A stretch of 48,597 nt of DNA, taken from an uncultured Bacilli bacterium (GTDB lineage: Bacteria; Bacillota_I; Bacilli_A; RF39; UBA660). Position numbers and translations under genes: made by a program. The stretch is taken from assembly GCA_947626535.1 (NCBI GenBank), contig CANQSO010000003.1:1-48597 (forward strand), written 5' to 3'. Below the pieces are notes generated by a model. That model searched no databases. It saw nothing but the letters and a program-made list of their open reading frames with translations, and was not told the DNA's origin. Positions 1-8,531 of the stretch are shown piece by piece (the first letter of the stretch is position 1; each line of letters starts with the position of its first letter).

Positions 1-64
1 TATATAAACAGCCTACTAACATTAAGCCTATTAGTATTAGTGATATCTTATATCTTACTTTCAT
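1..64 (-). CDS. Lipoprotein, N-terminal fragment cut by the window edge
   Basis: Only the first 21 codons lie in the window. They read as a charged start (MKVRYK), a hydrophobic stretch and a lipobox-like LVGC, as in a lipoprotein signal peptide processed by signal peptidase II with lipidation of the Cys. An AAGGA ribosome binding site lies about nine bases before the ATG, and a good promoter lies at 96-124. The mature protein is outside the window, so its function cannot be stated. It follows the ABC exporter genes but has its own promoter. Confidence 0.6.
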   Translation of the reverse strand, partial: MKVRYKISLILIGLMLVGCLY

Positions 65-95
65 ATTACCAATTCCTTATTTTTAAACTATCTAA

Positions 96-124
96 AGTAT
101 ACAATAGTTTTTAGGGATTAGCAA
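96..124 (-). promoter_or_regulatory. Promoter of the truncated lipoprotein gene
   Basis: On the minus strand TTGCTA (119-124) is followed by a 17-base spacer and TATACT (96-101). This is a good SigA-type promoter ending about 32 bases before the ATG at 64. Confidence 0.6.
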
Positions 125-156
125 GTTTGTAACAGTTAAAAAATCTAACATTGACA

Positions 157-1467
157 TTAATTTTTTACTTTAATTGATTTAAATAATTTATGCCATAATT
201 TTTCTGAAGAATAATTTAAAATTCCTACTTTATAAATCCTTAAACCATATTTAAAAATCACAAACATAAATATTCCCGATATAGCTGTTGCAATTCCCAG
301 TTCTAATAAAGATACTTGTCCTAAAATAAATAATGTTGGCGAGATTAAAAATGATAACATTGGTATAAAAGAAATAACTTTAATAAATAATGAACCTTCA
401 AAAGTTGTAGCCATCATTGCTAAATAATAACCTAAGACTAAAATAATCATTAAAGGCATTTGCAATTGTTGAAAATCTTCAGTACTAGTTGTCATTGAAG
501 CTAAAACTCCCGAAATAATAGCATATGATATAAAAGAAAAGATAAATAAAATAATAATAATTGGTAGCCCTTTTACTAATAAACTTGTTATTCCTAATTC
601 ATTAACAACTGAAATAATTTCTCCAAGTTCCCCACTACTAAGGCTTAAAGAAATACTTCCACCTATAATTACTCTTACTAACATAGCCAATAAAGCATAC
701 AAAATAAATAAACATCCTTGAATAGTTACAAATAAAGTTGAAGCAATAATCTTAGCTAAAAAATGAACTTTGGGCGAAACATTTGAAATGATTATTTCCA
801 TACTTTTAGTTGCTTTTTCATCATTTACTTCAGCCCCAATCATTTGAACAAGTAAAGTAATTAATAAAAAGCATGGTAAGATAAAAATCATCATTACCCC
901 AACCGAAATAAATTCTTTATTCTCAGCATCATTTTTTTCTGGATTTAAAGTTTTTATTTCAACATTTACAGGACTAGTTAAAGCCACAATTTCTTCTTCA
1001 CTTAAATTATTCTCTTCAATAACAATTTTTGTTTTTAAACTATTTAATGAAGTATTAATTAGTTGTTTAGTGATTGTTCCAATTTCATCATAGCTAATTA
1101 TTTTACCATCTAAATAATTATCATTTTCTTTATCAATAACTAAAACAATTTTATCCAGTTCATTTTCTAAAGTAGAAGTTTCTTCATCTTCACTTTTAAA
1201 AGATTTTTCTAATTTATAATCTTTCATATCTAAATTTAAAGCCATCTTATTAAATTCACTAACAAAATCATCATAAACATTTAATTTATCAACAACATAA
1301 ATAGTTGTTAAATTATCAAAATCTCCTCCAAAAAAAGTAATAATTTTATCAATATTAAAAATGCCAATTAATAATATTGCAATAATAATATTAGCAATTT
1401 TAAACCATTTAGTTCCTATCTTTTTCATTAAACTTTGTTTAATTAAAAATTTAAACTTATTCTTCAT
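157..1467 (-). CDS. ABC-2 type exporter permease (NatB/YhaP-like)
   Basis: This is the membrane subunit of an ABC exporter whose ATPase is encoded immediately upstream. One N-terminal membrane helix (around residues 25-40) is followed by a hydrophilic extracytoplasmic domain of about 140 residues. A block of five or six hydrophobic helices then starts near residue 190. This is the layout of ABC-2 permeases of the NatB family, which export sodium, peptides or antimicrobials. The substrate cannot be read from the sequence. I place the start at the ATG at 1467, behind AGGTG, rather than three codons upstream; this start lies inside the last codons of the ATPase gene, so the two are translationally coupled. 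Confidence 0.8.
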   Translation of the reverse strand: MKNKFKFLIKQSLMKKIGTKWFKIANIIIAILLIGIFNIDKIITFFGGDFDNLTTIYVVDKLNVYDDFVSEFNKMALNLDMKDYKLEKSFKSEDEETSTLENELDKIVLVIDKENDNYLDGKIISYDEIGTITKQLINTSLNSLKTKIVIEENNLSEEEIVALTSPVNVEIKTLNPEKNDAENKEFISVGVMMIFILPCFLLITLLVQMIGAEVNDEKATKSMEIIISNVSPKVHFLAKIIASTLFVTIQGCLFILYALLAMLVRVIIGGSISLSLSSGELGEIISVVNELGITSLLVKGLPIIIILFIFSFISYAIISGVLASMTTSTEDFQQLQMPLMIILVLGYYLAMMATTFEGSLFIKVISFIPMLSFLISPTLFILGQVSLLELGIATAISGIFMFVIFKYGLRIYKVGILNYSSEKLWHKLFKSIKVKN

Positions 1468-2356
1468 AGTATGCACCTACTTTACTTAAAAATATTTCAT
1501 TTAATGAAGGATCTTCTACCATAAATTTAATAATATTTTCTCCCTTTTTAACAACATCAAAAACATCATTAATATATTTTTCATCTTCTATTTTAACTAT
1601 AATTTCATTAGCATTATCTACTACTTCTATAACCCCTTTAATACTTTTTAATTTTTCTTCATTAACATCTCCAATAATATGAATATTTTTCTTCCGATAA
1701 TCTTTTTTTATTTGTTTTAAACTTCCCTGTAAAACACTTTTACCTTTAACTAATACCACTAAATTATCACAAAACATTTCAACATGTTCCATTCTATGAG
1801 AAGAAAAAATAATAATTCTTTTTTTATCTTTAAATTCTTTCATTACTTTTACAAATTCTTCAACATTTATTGGATCTAAACCCGTAAATGGTTCATCTAA
1901 TATTAACATTTTAGGATCATTTATAATGGCACTTATAAATTGCACTTTTTGTTGATTTCCTTTACTTAATTCTTTGATTTTTCGATTTTTATATTCACTA
2001 ATATGAAAACGGTTTAAATAGTAATCTAATTTTTCTAAGATATCTTTTTCTTTCATACCTTTTAAAGTTCCATACATTATCATTTGTTCTTTAACTGTTA
2101 ATTTAGTAAGTAGACTTCGCTCTTCAGTTAAAAAACCAATTTGATCAGTAAGATCATAATTAATCGGTTTATCATCTAAAGTTATTGTTCCACCAGTTTG
2201 TTCAAGTAAACCAATAATCATTCTAAATGTTGTTGTTTTTCCTGCTCCATTTACACCCAATAAACCAAATATTTCGCCTTCCTTAACAGTTAATGATAAA
2301 TTATCAACAGCTAAATTATTACCATAATATTTTGTAACATTTTCTAATTTTAACAT
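1457..2356 (-). CDS. ABC transporter ATP-binding protein (NatA-like)
   Basis: This cytoplasmic ATPase powers the neighbouring permease. The nucleotide-binding domain is complete: Walker A GVNGAGKTT near residue 35, the signature LSKGNQQK near 130, Walker B LILDEPFTGLDP near 150 and the H-loop SSH near 185. About 90 further C-terminal residues are typical of NatA/CcmA-like ATPases (299 residues in total). Its end overlaps the permease start. The ATG follows a GAGG ribosome binding site. The frr gene lies 27 bases upstream on the same strand, so all three may be cotranscribed. Confidence 0.88.
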   Translation of the reverse strand: MLKLENVTKYYGNNLAVDNLSLTVKEGEIFGLLGVNGAGKTTTFRMIIGLLEQTGGTITLDDKPINYDLTDQIGFLTEERSLLTKLTVKEQMIMYGTLKGMKEKDILEKLDYYLNRFHISEYKNRKIKELSKGNQQKVQFISAIINDPKMLILDEPFTGLDPINVEEFVKVMKEFKDKKRIIIFSSHRMEHVEMFCDNLVVLVKGKSVLQGSLKQIKKDYRKKNIHIIGDVNEEKLKSIKGVIEVVDNANEIIVKIEDEKYINDVFDVVKKGENIIKFMVEDPSLNEIFLSKVGAYYEE

Positions 2357-2383
2357 AATCGCCTCTTATAAAAAAATTAATGA

Positions 2384-2911
2384 TTAAAAACTCATTAATT
2401 CACTTTCTTTTTCTTTTAAGTGTTCATCAACTATTTTATTATATTTATTAATTAATTCTTGAACGTCTTCTAATTCTAATTTTTCTTCATCTTCTGGTAA
2501 TTCCAATTTTTTAATTTCATTATTCGCGTCTTGTCTAATATTTCTTAAAGCAACTTTAGCTTCTTCACAAACATTTTTAGCTTCTTTAACATAATCTTTT
2601 CTTTTATCTTCAGTTAGTTCTGGAACAGTTAAAATAATAATCTCCCCATTATTAATTGGTGTAATCCCAATATTAGCTTCATTAATAGCTCTTTCAATTT
2701 CTTTTAAGGTACTTCTATCAAAAGGTTTAACCATTAATTGTCTTGCTTCTGGAACCGTAATATTTGCTAAACTTTGAATTGGCGTTGGAACATCATAATA
2801 CATAACATTAATCCCATTTAACATACTAGGATTTGCTCTTCCTGCTCTGATATTTAATAATTTGTTTTCTAATGAAACTATCGCTTTTTGCATTTTTTCT
2901 TCTGTGTTCAT
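2384..2911 (-). CDS. frr: Ribosome recycling factor
   Basis: Together with EF-G, RRF splits the post-termination ribosome. The 175 residues (usual length about 185) contain the family hallmarks: NIRAGRANPSML near residue 20, the NITVPEARQLMVKPFD segment near 50-65, and the charged helix around LRNIRQDANNEIKKL near 125. It is normally essential and single copy, and usually follows pyrH or tsf. Here it sits between thioredoxin-like genes and an ABC exporter, which suggests local rearrangement. An AAGG ribosome binding site precedes the ATG at 2911. Confidence 0.95.
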   Translation of the reverse strand: MNTEEKMQKAIVSLENKLLNIRAGRANPSMLNGINVMYYDVPTPIQSLANITVPEARQLMVKPFDRSTLKEIERAINEANIGITPINNGEIIILTVPELTEDKRKDYVKEAKNVCEEAKVALRNIRQDANNEIKKLELPEDEEKLELEDVQELINKYNKIVDEHLKEKESELMSF

Positions 2912-2949
2912 AATAACCTTCTTTCTAATTTAATTGTAACACATTTTAT

Positions 2950-3447
2950 TTAATTATTGAAAAAATATTCTAATTCTTCATCTTTAGATATTCCTAAAAT
3001 AGTTTTAGTAATCATTCCCTTTTCTACTTTAATTATATATGGAGTCAAATCAAGATTTTCTTTCACTTTATCATTTAAATTACCTAACTCTTTAACTAAA
3101 TCACGATTCTCATTATAAGTATCTCGATCAACAAAATAAATTGGTAATTTACTATTTTTCATTACATCTTCTTTACTCATTAATTTATCACAAGACATAC
3201 AATTACTTCTTGTAAAAATAACATTAAAACTATCAAAAGAATTTATCTTATTCATTATTTCATCTAAAGTTATTTTACTTACATAAACATTATCATAAGT
3301 TAGTTCTTGTTTTTCTTCTCCACCAAAAGTTGTATTATTAGCATTTGGATCTTCTGGAATAAAATGAAGCATAATTTGATCGCCAAAAAAAACTAAAACT
3401 ATAACTATAACTACTATAACGCAATAAATCTTTTCTTCTTTTTTCAT
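2950..3447 (-). CDS. Membrane-anchored thioredoxin-like protein with a CxxC motif
   Basis: An N-terminal membrane helix (residues 7-22) is followed by a thioredoxin-fold-like domain. The strand FNVIFTRSNC leads into a CMSC motif near residues 83-86, and a later TPYIIKVEKG segment resembles the cis-Pro strand. It probably faces outside and acts in thiol-disulfide exchange. Its redox direction and partner are unknown. Its ATG overlaps the stop of the upstream thioredoxin-like gene by four bases (ATGA), so the two are coupled and may work together. Confidence 0.65.
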   Translation of the reverse strand: MKKEEKIYCVIVVIVIVLVFFGDQIMLHFIPEDPNANNTTFGGEEKQELTYDNVYVSKITLDEIMNKINSFDSFNVIFTRSNCMSCDKLMSKEDVMKNSKLPIYFVDRDTYNENRDLVKELGNLNDKVKENLDLTPYIIKVEKGMITKTILGISKDEELEYFFNN

Positions 3448-4049
3448 GATAAATTTCCTTTATAGACTCTTATCGCATTTTTTAATTCTTCACTCTTTAA
3501 ATTTCTTTTTTCCTTAGTCCAATAATCTTTTATGGTACTTTCCCCATTCATAACCGCAGTTTCATTATCAAAATACAAAACTTGACCATCTTTAACAATT
3601 AAAAAGGTTGGTGAATAAAGATTTTTAGTATCATCATCTAAAATAGTTGTATAACTTGCTAAATAATTAACAATATTTTCATAATAATAATTATCATTTT
3701 TACGATCATTATAAAAATTATAAAAATATATTTCATTAACATTTTCTTTTATTGCTACGTCATTTAATAAATCAGCATAATAACTAGTCCATGTATTTTC
3801 AGGAAATCCCATAAAAATTAAAGCTGAACCAGTATTTAAAGTTTCTAATATTTCACTATTTTTTTTATATTTAAATACATTATTTTGAGGTACTCCAAAC
3901 TCTAAAGTAAATTTTTCACTATCAGTCATTTTACTTTCACTCGCATAACTTTTAGTTCCTAAATAAACAAAAGCGCCAATTAAAACAACAAAACTAATTA
4001 AATAAAATCCTTTTTGCCATCCATTCATTTTAGGCTTATTCGACTTCAT
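3444..4049 (-). CDS. Membrane-anchored thioredoxin-fold protein lacking catalytic cysteines
   Basis: One N-terminal membrane helix (about residues 13-30) precedes a thioredoxin-like domain. ALIFMGFPENTWTSYYADLL has the shape of the active-site strand and helix, but the positions where relatives carry a C-x-x-C read E-N-T-W. Further on, SPTFLIVKDGQVLYF matches the Pro strand. A redox role for this protein alone is unlikely. It may be a scaffold or a partner for the CxxC protein whose gene overlaps its 3' end. Assignment rests on secondary-structure-like patterns. Confidence 0.55.
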   Translation of the reverse strand: MKSNKPKMNGWQKGFYLISFVVLIGAFVYLGTKSYASESKMTDSEKFTLEFGVPQNNVFKYKKNSEILETLNTGSALIFMGFPENTWTSYYADLLNDVAIKENVNEIYFYNFYNDRKNDNYYYENIVNYLASYTTILDDDTKNLYSPTFLIVKDGQVLYFDNETAVMNGESTIKDYWTKEKRNLKSEELKNAIRVYKGNLS

Positions 4050-4088
4050 ATAAAAACCTCTTTCTAAAATTATTATAACAAAATTTTC

Positions 4089-4823
4089 TTATTTTTGTAT
4101 ACTACTTTCACCGGTTAAATAATTTATATTAACACCATCTTCAACATTAAAGATAAAAACATTAAATTCTAGATTATCATCTTCAATTGATTTAGCTTCG
4201 ATTTCTACTCCTGTAGCTAGTAAATTAACCCCTTCAAAGATTGGTGTTACTCGATATAAAACATGATTTTTACTTTTTTTAACATAATCAGCAACTTTAT
4301 TTTCAAACTCTAACATGACTTTAGCATTCATATTTCTTGTACAAGTTATTAAGTTGTTGGGATTAGCATTTTCACCAGTTAATTGAAATCCTATTAAATG
4401 ACAACGATTATATAAATATTTACCATCAACAAAATCATATTTAACGGTATGCCAACCACTTGGTTTAATCATCCCAATACTTTCTCGTTCTTCATCAGGC
4501 ATGGTATCAAGGCCAACTCTTGCAACAGCTACACCACATCTACCTAAAGAATCTAATTCGCTATAAGATTCAAAAGCCTTAGAAGTATCATATTCATCAG
4601 TAAAATAAGGTTTATTATTATTGATAATTACGTAAGGTTCGCCATCATAAGGAGGTATTTCACTAATTTGATAACTTCTAGCTTCCGTTTTAACAGTTAT
4701 CTCATTTAAAAATGCAATTACATAATCTTTACTAGTATAAATTAATAAACCAATTATTAAAACTAAAACAATATTAATAATATTAACTTTATTTTTACTT
4801 CTTCTCTTTGCCAAATTATTCAC
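4089..4823 (-). CDS. Membrane-anchored DNA/RNA non-specific endonuclease (EndA/NucA-like)
   Basis: The protein has an N-terminal membrane helix (about residues 14-35) and then a beta-beta-alpha-metal nuclease domain. The catalytic motif is NRCHLIG around residues 140-146, corresponding to the DRGHL of the EndA family with His as general base. It is followed by the metal-binding Asn segment NPNNLITCTRNMN near 155-167. Relatives degrade extracellular DNA or process it during uptake. No competence genes are adjacent. The ATG at 4823 lies behind AAGAAGGTGAA. Confidence 0.85.
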   Translation of the reverse strand: MNNLAKRRSKNKVNIINIVLVLIIGLLIYTSKDYVIAFLNEITVKTEARSYQISEIPPYDGEPYVIINNNKPYFTDEYDTSKAFESYSELDSLGRCGVAVARVGLDTMPDEERESIGMIKPSGWHTVKYDFVDGKYLYNRCHLIGFQLTGENANPNNLITCTRNMNAKVMLEFENKVADYVKKSKNHVLYRVTPIFEGVNLLATGVEIEAKSIEDDNLEFNVFIFNVEDGVNINYLTGESSIQK

Positions 4824-4831
4824 CTTCTTAT

Positions 4832-6025
4832 TTAAATATTATCAAGTGAATCCATTAATAAAAAATCTTTAAACTTTAAATGTGTTACTGTACTTGTAGA
4901 ATAATCTATATCATCATTTGTAATTAAAATCTTTTTCTTATCATTTGGTATTTTAGCAAAAGCACTAAATTCTCTTTCATATGATTTTTCGTTCTCAACG
5001 CTATAAGCAGCTTGAATGTAATATTCTTTACCATCCTTCATAGCAATAAAATCAATTTCTTTATTACTTTCATCATTATTTACAACTTTTAGCTCATATC
5101 CCATATATATTAATTCATTATATATAATATTTTCTAAATTATGAGTTAAATCATATCTGTTATCTAAACATCTAATTGAATTAAATGATACATCTTCATC
5201 ATAAATTTTAAAATAATATGCTAATTCACTTCTAGTTTTAGAAGAATATGGTTTTATACTATTAATAACATAAGCTTTTTCTAAATATCCTAAATATTTT
5301 ATAATTGTATTTATAGATCCTTTTATATGTTCATTTTTTAAATATCCTTCAACACTTCTTGAAGAAAAAATTCTTGAATTAGACACTAAAATATAATTAG
5401 TTATTCTTCTAAAAAGTTGTTCATTTTTAATACTAAAACGATTAATTAAATCTTTAACAACAATTGATTCATTTAAATCTTTTAAATAAGTAATCATATC
5501 ATCTTCATTAAATTCAAAACGCTTAGGAAAACCACCCCAAATAAGATAATCAGAAACACTACATTCTTTATTTAATTCCTTGGTATATAAAAGAATTTCT
5601 TTATAAACAAAAGGTTTTATTCTAAAAGATACATATCTACCACTAAAAGCATCAGTATATTCTTTAGAAAGAATTTTAGAGTTTGAACCGGTTATAAATA
5701 CGGAATTATCATGTAATCTTAAAGATTTAACTGCTCTTTGCCAATCAGTAACTTCATGAATTTCATCTAAAAAAACATAACATTTTCCTGGTTTACGATT
5801 ATTTTCGACATACAAAGTTAACTTTTCACTATTATAAATATTAGTTATAACACTTTCATCTTCAAAATTTAAATAAATAATATTATCCGTTTTTTCTTTA
5901 ATTTCTTCCATAATCTGATTTAAAATAATTGATTTACCACATCTACGGACACCAGTTATGATTTTAATTAAATCAGAATCATAAAATCCTCTAATCATTT
6001 TTAAATAATGTTCACGATTTATCAT
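4832..6025 (-). CDS. AAA ATPase with C-terminal DUF4143 nuclease-like domain
   Basis: An N-terminal AAA domain carries Walker A GVRRCGKS (about 20 residues in), Walker B YVFLDEIHE and the sensor-like FITGSNSKIL. The C-terminal half is DUF4143: ELIYMGYEL, then EIDFIAMKDGKEYYIQAAYS, which has the D-x(n)-Q-x-x layout of a PD-(D/E)xK-like core. The cellular role of this widespread family is not established. I use the ATG at 6025, preceded by GGTGAT and by a strong promoter, instead of the in-frame start 19 codons upstream, which would overlap that promoter. The gene is monocistronic and may be a recent arrival. Confidence 0.85.
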   Translation of the reverse strand: MINREHYLKMIRGFYDSDLIKIITGVRRCGKSIILNQIMEEIKEKTDNIIYLNFEDESVITNIYNSEKLTLYVENNRKPGKCYVFLDEIHEVTDWQRAVKSLRLHDNSVFITGSNSKILSKEYTDAFSGRYVSFRIKPFVYKEILLYTKELNKECSVSDYLIWGGFPKRFEFNEDDMITYLKDLNESIVVKDLINRFSIKNEQLFRRITNYILVSNSRIFSSRSVEGYLKNEHIKGSINTIIKYLGYLEKAYVINSIKPYSSKTRSELAYYFKIYDEDVSFNSIRCLDNRYDLTHNLENIIYNELIYMGYELKVVNNDESNKEIDFIAMKDGKEYYIQAAYSVENEKSYEREFSAFAKIPNDKKKILITNDDIDYSTSTVTHLKFKDFLLMDSLDNI

Positions 6026-6041
6026 ATTTATCACCATTTTA

Positions 6042-6070
6042 ATTATACTGAACAATTTTTCAAAAGTCAA
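6042..6070 (-). promoter_or_regulatory. Promoter of the AAA/DUF4143 gene with an embedded operator half-site
   Basis: On the minus strand TTGACT (6065-6070), a 17-base spacer and TATAAT (6042-6047) form a near-consensus promoter about 17 bases before the ATG at 6025. The spacer contains TTGTTCAG, the same half-site found in the palindrome just upstream. A DNA-binding protein could therefore occlude the promoter. Confidence 0.75.
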
Positions 6071-6073
6071 ATT

Positions 6074-6095
6074 ATTGTTCACTCAAGTGAACAAT
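6074..6095. promoter_or_regulatory. 22-bp palindrome, candidate operator
   Basis: A perfect inverted repeat: ATTGTTCACT, two central bases, AGTGAACAAT. The TTGTTCA half-site recurs in the promoter spacer (6048-6064) and in the hairpin at 6111-6137, giving five half-sites within 90 bases. It lies directly upstream of the -35 box of the AAA/DUF4143 promoter. No cognate regulator gene is adjacent. Confidence 0.5.
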
Positions 6096-6110
6096 TTTAC
6101 AAATTTTAAA

Positions 6111-6137
6111 AAATTGTTCATTTCACTGAACAATTTT
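6111..6137 (-). terminator. Rho-independent terminator of the carboxypeptidase gene
   Basis: On the minus strand AAATTGTTCA and TGAACAATTT form a hairpin with a six-base loop, followed by a T-rich tract. The first arm overlaps the stop codon of the carboxypeptidase gene. Confidence 0.65.
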
Positions 6138-7323
6138 ATTTATGGCTTTTCTTTTTCTTAACTAATACAAATACTAAAATTAATAATATAATTAAAACTC
6201 CATACCAATAATTAATTAAAAATGCTATTAAGGAAAATGTTAATTTTTCATTTAAAATAATATCTATATTATCAATAATTTCATCATTTAAAATTACTTT
6301 AACTGTTCCTAATTTAGTTCCAACTTTAGTAAAATAATTTATTTTATCTACTCCTTCATATTGATAGATTAAATTTTTTTTATCAAAATCTTTTGATAAA
6401 TATTTATTTAAAGTTTTATTGGCATTAAAGACTACTTCTTTTTCTTTAGAATTAACAGTTTTTAAAGATAAAATAAGGTCATTTTCACTAATTACTTCAT
6501 AGGTATCATAATGACTAATAAAGTAATCATAAATCGTTTTAGCATCTTTAATATGTCCACCATCATCTTCAGCACCGGTTGTAACTAATAAATAATTAGT
6601 ATTACCTCCTACAGCAAATGTTGCAAGGCAAAGTCCTGCTTCATCTGTTGTTCCAGTCTTCCCACCAATTAAGTAATCCATTTCTAAATTATAACTATTT
6701 TTATAAGCCATAACTGTACTAAAAAATGATTTAGAATTATCACTAGTTGTATATGTAGGATTAGAGAAAATTTCTTTTAAAGTAGGATTTTGTAAAGCAT
6801 ATTTAAACATCGTTGCAACATCTTTTACGGTAGAATAATGTGCTTCATCATGTAAACCAGTCTCATTAACAAAATGAGTATTTAATAAACCTAACTCTAA
6901 AGCTTTTTCATTCATTTTTTTTACAAATTCTTCTCTATTACCCGCCACAATTCTTGTTAGTGCTTGGGCAGCATCAGCACCTGATGGCAGTAATAAACCA
7001 TATAATAAATCTCTTATTGTAACTTCTTCGCCAACATAAAAACCCGCAACTGATGCATCAGCTTCAATTAAACCAGCAAAGTCTTCATAAGTTAAAGTAA
7101 CCTTTTCATCTAAATCATTAATATTTTCCACAGCAATAATTGCTGTCATAATCTTAGTTAAAGAAGCAATAAAAGTTTGTTTTTCACTATCTTTTTCATA
7201 AAGAATTGTATCTTCATCTAAATTATATAAAATAGCATTTTTAGAATTAAGATCAAAATCTATTGCTTTGACATTGCCTAAAAAACCTAAAAAAGCCAAT
7301 AAAAAAATAATTATTTTTTTCAT
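6136..7323 (-). CDS. D-alanyl-D-alanine carboxypeptidase (PBP5/DacA family)
   Basis: This low-molecular-weight penicillin-binding protein trims the terminal D-Ala from peptidoglycan stem peptides. It has a signal peptide (residues 1-20), the catalytic SLTK tetrad at 54-57, a middle motif SGA at 115-117 and KTG at 223-225. A C-terminal domain follows, then a membrane helix near 365-385 and a KKKK tail. Length 395 is normal. The middle motif is usually SxN; here Ala takes the Asn position. It sits in a compact run with dgkA-like and deoD genes and ends in a hairpin terminator. It implies that the host makes peptidoglycan. Confidence 0.9.
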   Translation of the reverse strand: MKKIIIFLLAFLGFLGNVKAIDFDLNSKNAILYNLDEDTILYEKDSEKQTFIASLTKIMTAIIAVENINDLDEKVTLTYEDFAGLIEADASVAGFYVGEEVTIRDLLYGLLLPSGADAAQALTRIVAGNREEFVKKMNEKALELGLLNTHFVNETGLHDEAHYSTVKDVATMFKYALQNPTLKEIFSNPTYTTSDNSKSFFSTVMAYKNSYNLEMDYLIGGKTGTTDEAGLCLATFAVGGNTNYLLVTTGAEDDGGHIKDAKTIYDYFISHYDTYEVISENDLILSLKTVNSKEKEVVFNANKTLNKYLSKDFDKKNLIYQYEGVDKINYFTKVGTKLGTVKVILNDEIIDNIDIILNEKLTFSLIAFLINYWYGVLIILLILVFVLVKKKKSHK

Positions 7324-7701
7324 TTACATCAAGCCTTTCACAAATATTATTATTTTAGGTAAAAAAATAATTAAACCAATTAAAGCTGAGAAAAATGCTG
7401 TAACTAAAACAGCTCCTGCTGAAATATCTTTAGCTAATTTAGCTAATTCATTAAACTTTGGAGATGCTAAATCAACACATTTTTCCATAGCTGTATTAAA
7501 TAATTCACTACTAATAACACTCATAAAACAAATTAAAATAATTAACCATTCAAAAGTATTAATATTTAGAATAATAGCCATTAAAATAACTAATTCCATA
7601 ATAATAAAATGGACTTTCATATTCTGTTCACTTTTTAAAGCACTTTTAATTCCCCTTATCGCATATTTAAAACTATTAATTAATTTATTAAACGATATCA
7701 T
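7324..7701 (-). CDS. dgkA: Diacylglycerol/undecaprenol kinase family protein
   Basis: A small integral membrane kinase (125 residues) with three hydrophobic helices. The conserved core ELFNTAMEKCVDL lies near residues 66-78, followed by AKDISAGAVLVTA. In Gram-positives this family phosphorylates undecaprenol to make the lipid carrier for wall synthesis. The ATG is just after the deoD stop and the gene abuts the carboxypeptidase gene, so the three are probably one transcript. Confidence 0.88.
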   Translation of the reverse strand: MISFNKLINSFKYAIRGIKSALKSEQNMKVHFIIMELVILMAIILNINTFEWLIILICFMSVISSELFNTAMEKCVDLASPKFNELAKLAKDISAGAVLVTAFFSALIGLIIFLPKIIIFVKGLM

Positions 7702-7703
7702 AA

Positions 7704-8441
7704 TTAAATACTTTCTAAAGCTAAGAGGATCATATCATCTAATGATTGTTCACGATCTTTAATAGACATAAATTTTTCACTAAATTTACTATCAACAACC
7801 GTTAGAATAACTGATGCTTCTTTTGAAAAACTACTTGCAATATGAAAAAGCGCAAAACTTTCCATTTCTTCACCAATAATATCAAGATCTTCTGGTACTC
7901 TTTTTAAAACATGTTCATTATCAGAATAAAAACCAAATTGTTCAGTACACATTACACATCCTTCATGAATAGTTAAACCTTTCATTTTAGCATTTTCTAA
8001 AATTATTTTATTTAATTTTTTAGAAGGATAAGCTATATGGGTAGGATCTCCATTATAAGAATATGCAAAATTTCCTTCCGTATAACTAGCATTTGCTAAT
8101 ATTAAATCAGGTACATTTAAGTATTCTTTTAAACCACCACAGGTTCCAATCCGAATAATTCTTTCCACCCCAAAAAAGTAAAATAACTCAAAGGCATAGA
8201 TACTCATTGATGGCATTCCCATTCCAGAACCCATAACTGTAATGCGTTTATCACGGTACATTCCCGTATAAACAAACATATTTCTTGCATCACTTACTAA
8301 CTTATAATCAGTTAAATATTTTTCAGCTATATATTTAGCTCTTAAAGGATCTCCTGGCATAATAACAATTGGAGCTATATCACTTTTATCACAAGCAATA
8401 TGAGCCGGTTTGATATGATCCATTACTTTTGGTGCTTTCAC
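7704..8441 (-). CDS. deoD: Purine-nucleoside phosphorylase, DeoD type
   Basis: It cleaves purine nucleosides with phosphate to a free base and (deoxy)ribose-1-phosphate. The family signatures are clear: MPGDPLRAKYIAEKYL near the N-terminus (phosphate binding), GSGMGMPS in the first quarter, GTCGGL near residue 98 and EEMESFALF near 190. The length of about 245 is slightly above the usual 235. The start is uncertain: a GTG at 8441 behind AAAGAG, a TTG three codons earlier and an ATG six codons later are all possible. Confidence 0.9.
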   Translation of the reverse strand: MKAPKVMDHIKPAHIACDKSDIAPIVIMPGDPLRAKYIAEKYLTDYKLVSDARNMFVYTGMYRDKRITVMGSGMGMPSMSIYAFELFYFFGVERIIRIGTCGGLKEYLNVPDLILANASYTEGNFAYSYNGDPTHIAYPSKKLNKIILENAKMKGLTIHEGCVMCTEQFGFYSDNEHVLKRVPEDLDIIGEEMESFALFHIASSFSKEASVILTVVDSKFSEKFMSIKDREQSLDDMILLALESI

Positions 8442-8482
8442 CCTAATCAACTCTTTTCTATTCTAAAAATACTATAACAAAA

Positions 8483-8513
8483 AATAAGAAATTTATAAAT
8501 TAAATTTCTTATT
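8483..8513 (-). terminator. Terminator downstream of ileS
   Basis: AATAAGAAATTT and AAATTTCTTATT form a perfect 12-base-pair stem with a seven-base loop, followed by T residues on the minus strand, between ileS and deoD. Confidence 0.75.
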
Positions 8514-8531
8514 CACATCGTAAAGTAATGT

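Noticed and set aside
7268-7762. 164-codon open frame on the plus strand
   Set aside because: It lies antisense to the DgkA-like and carboxypeptidase genes, which have clear family motifs. Its Lys/Ile/Asn-rich translation is the shadow of an AT-rich coding strand.
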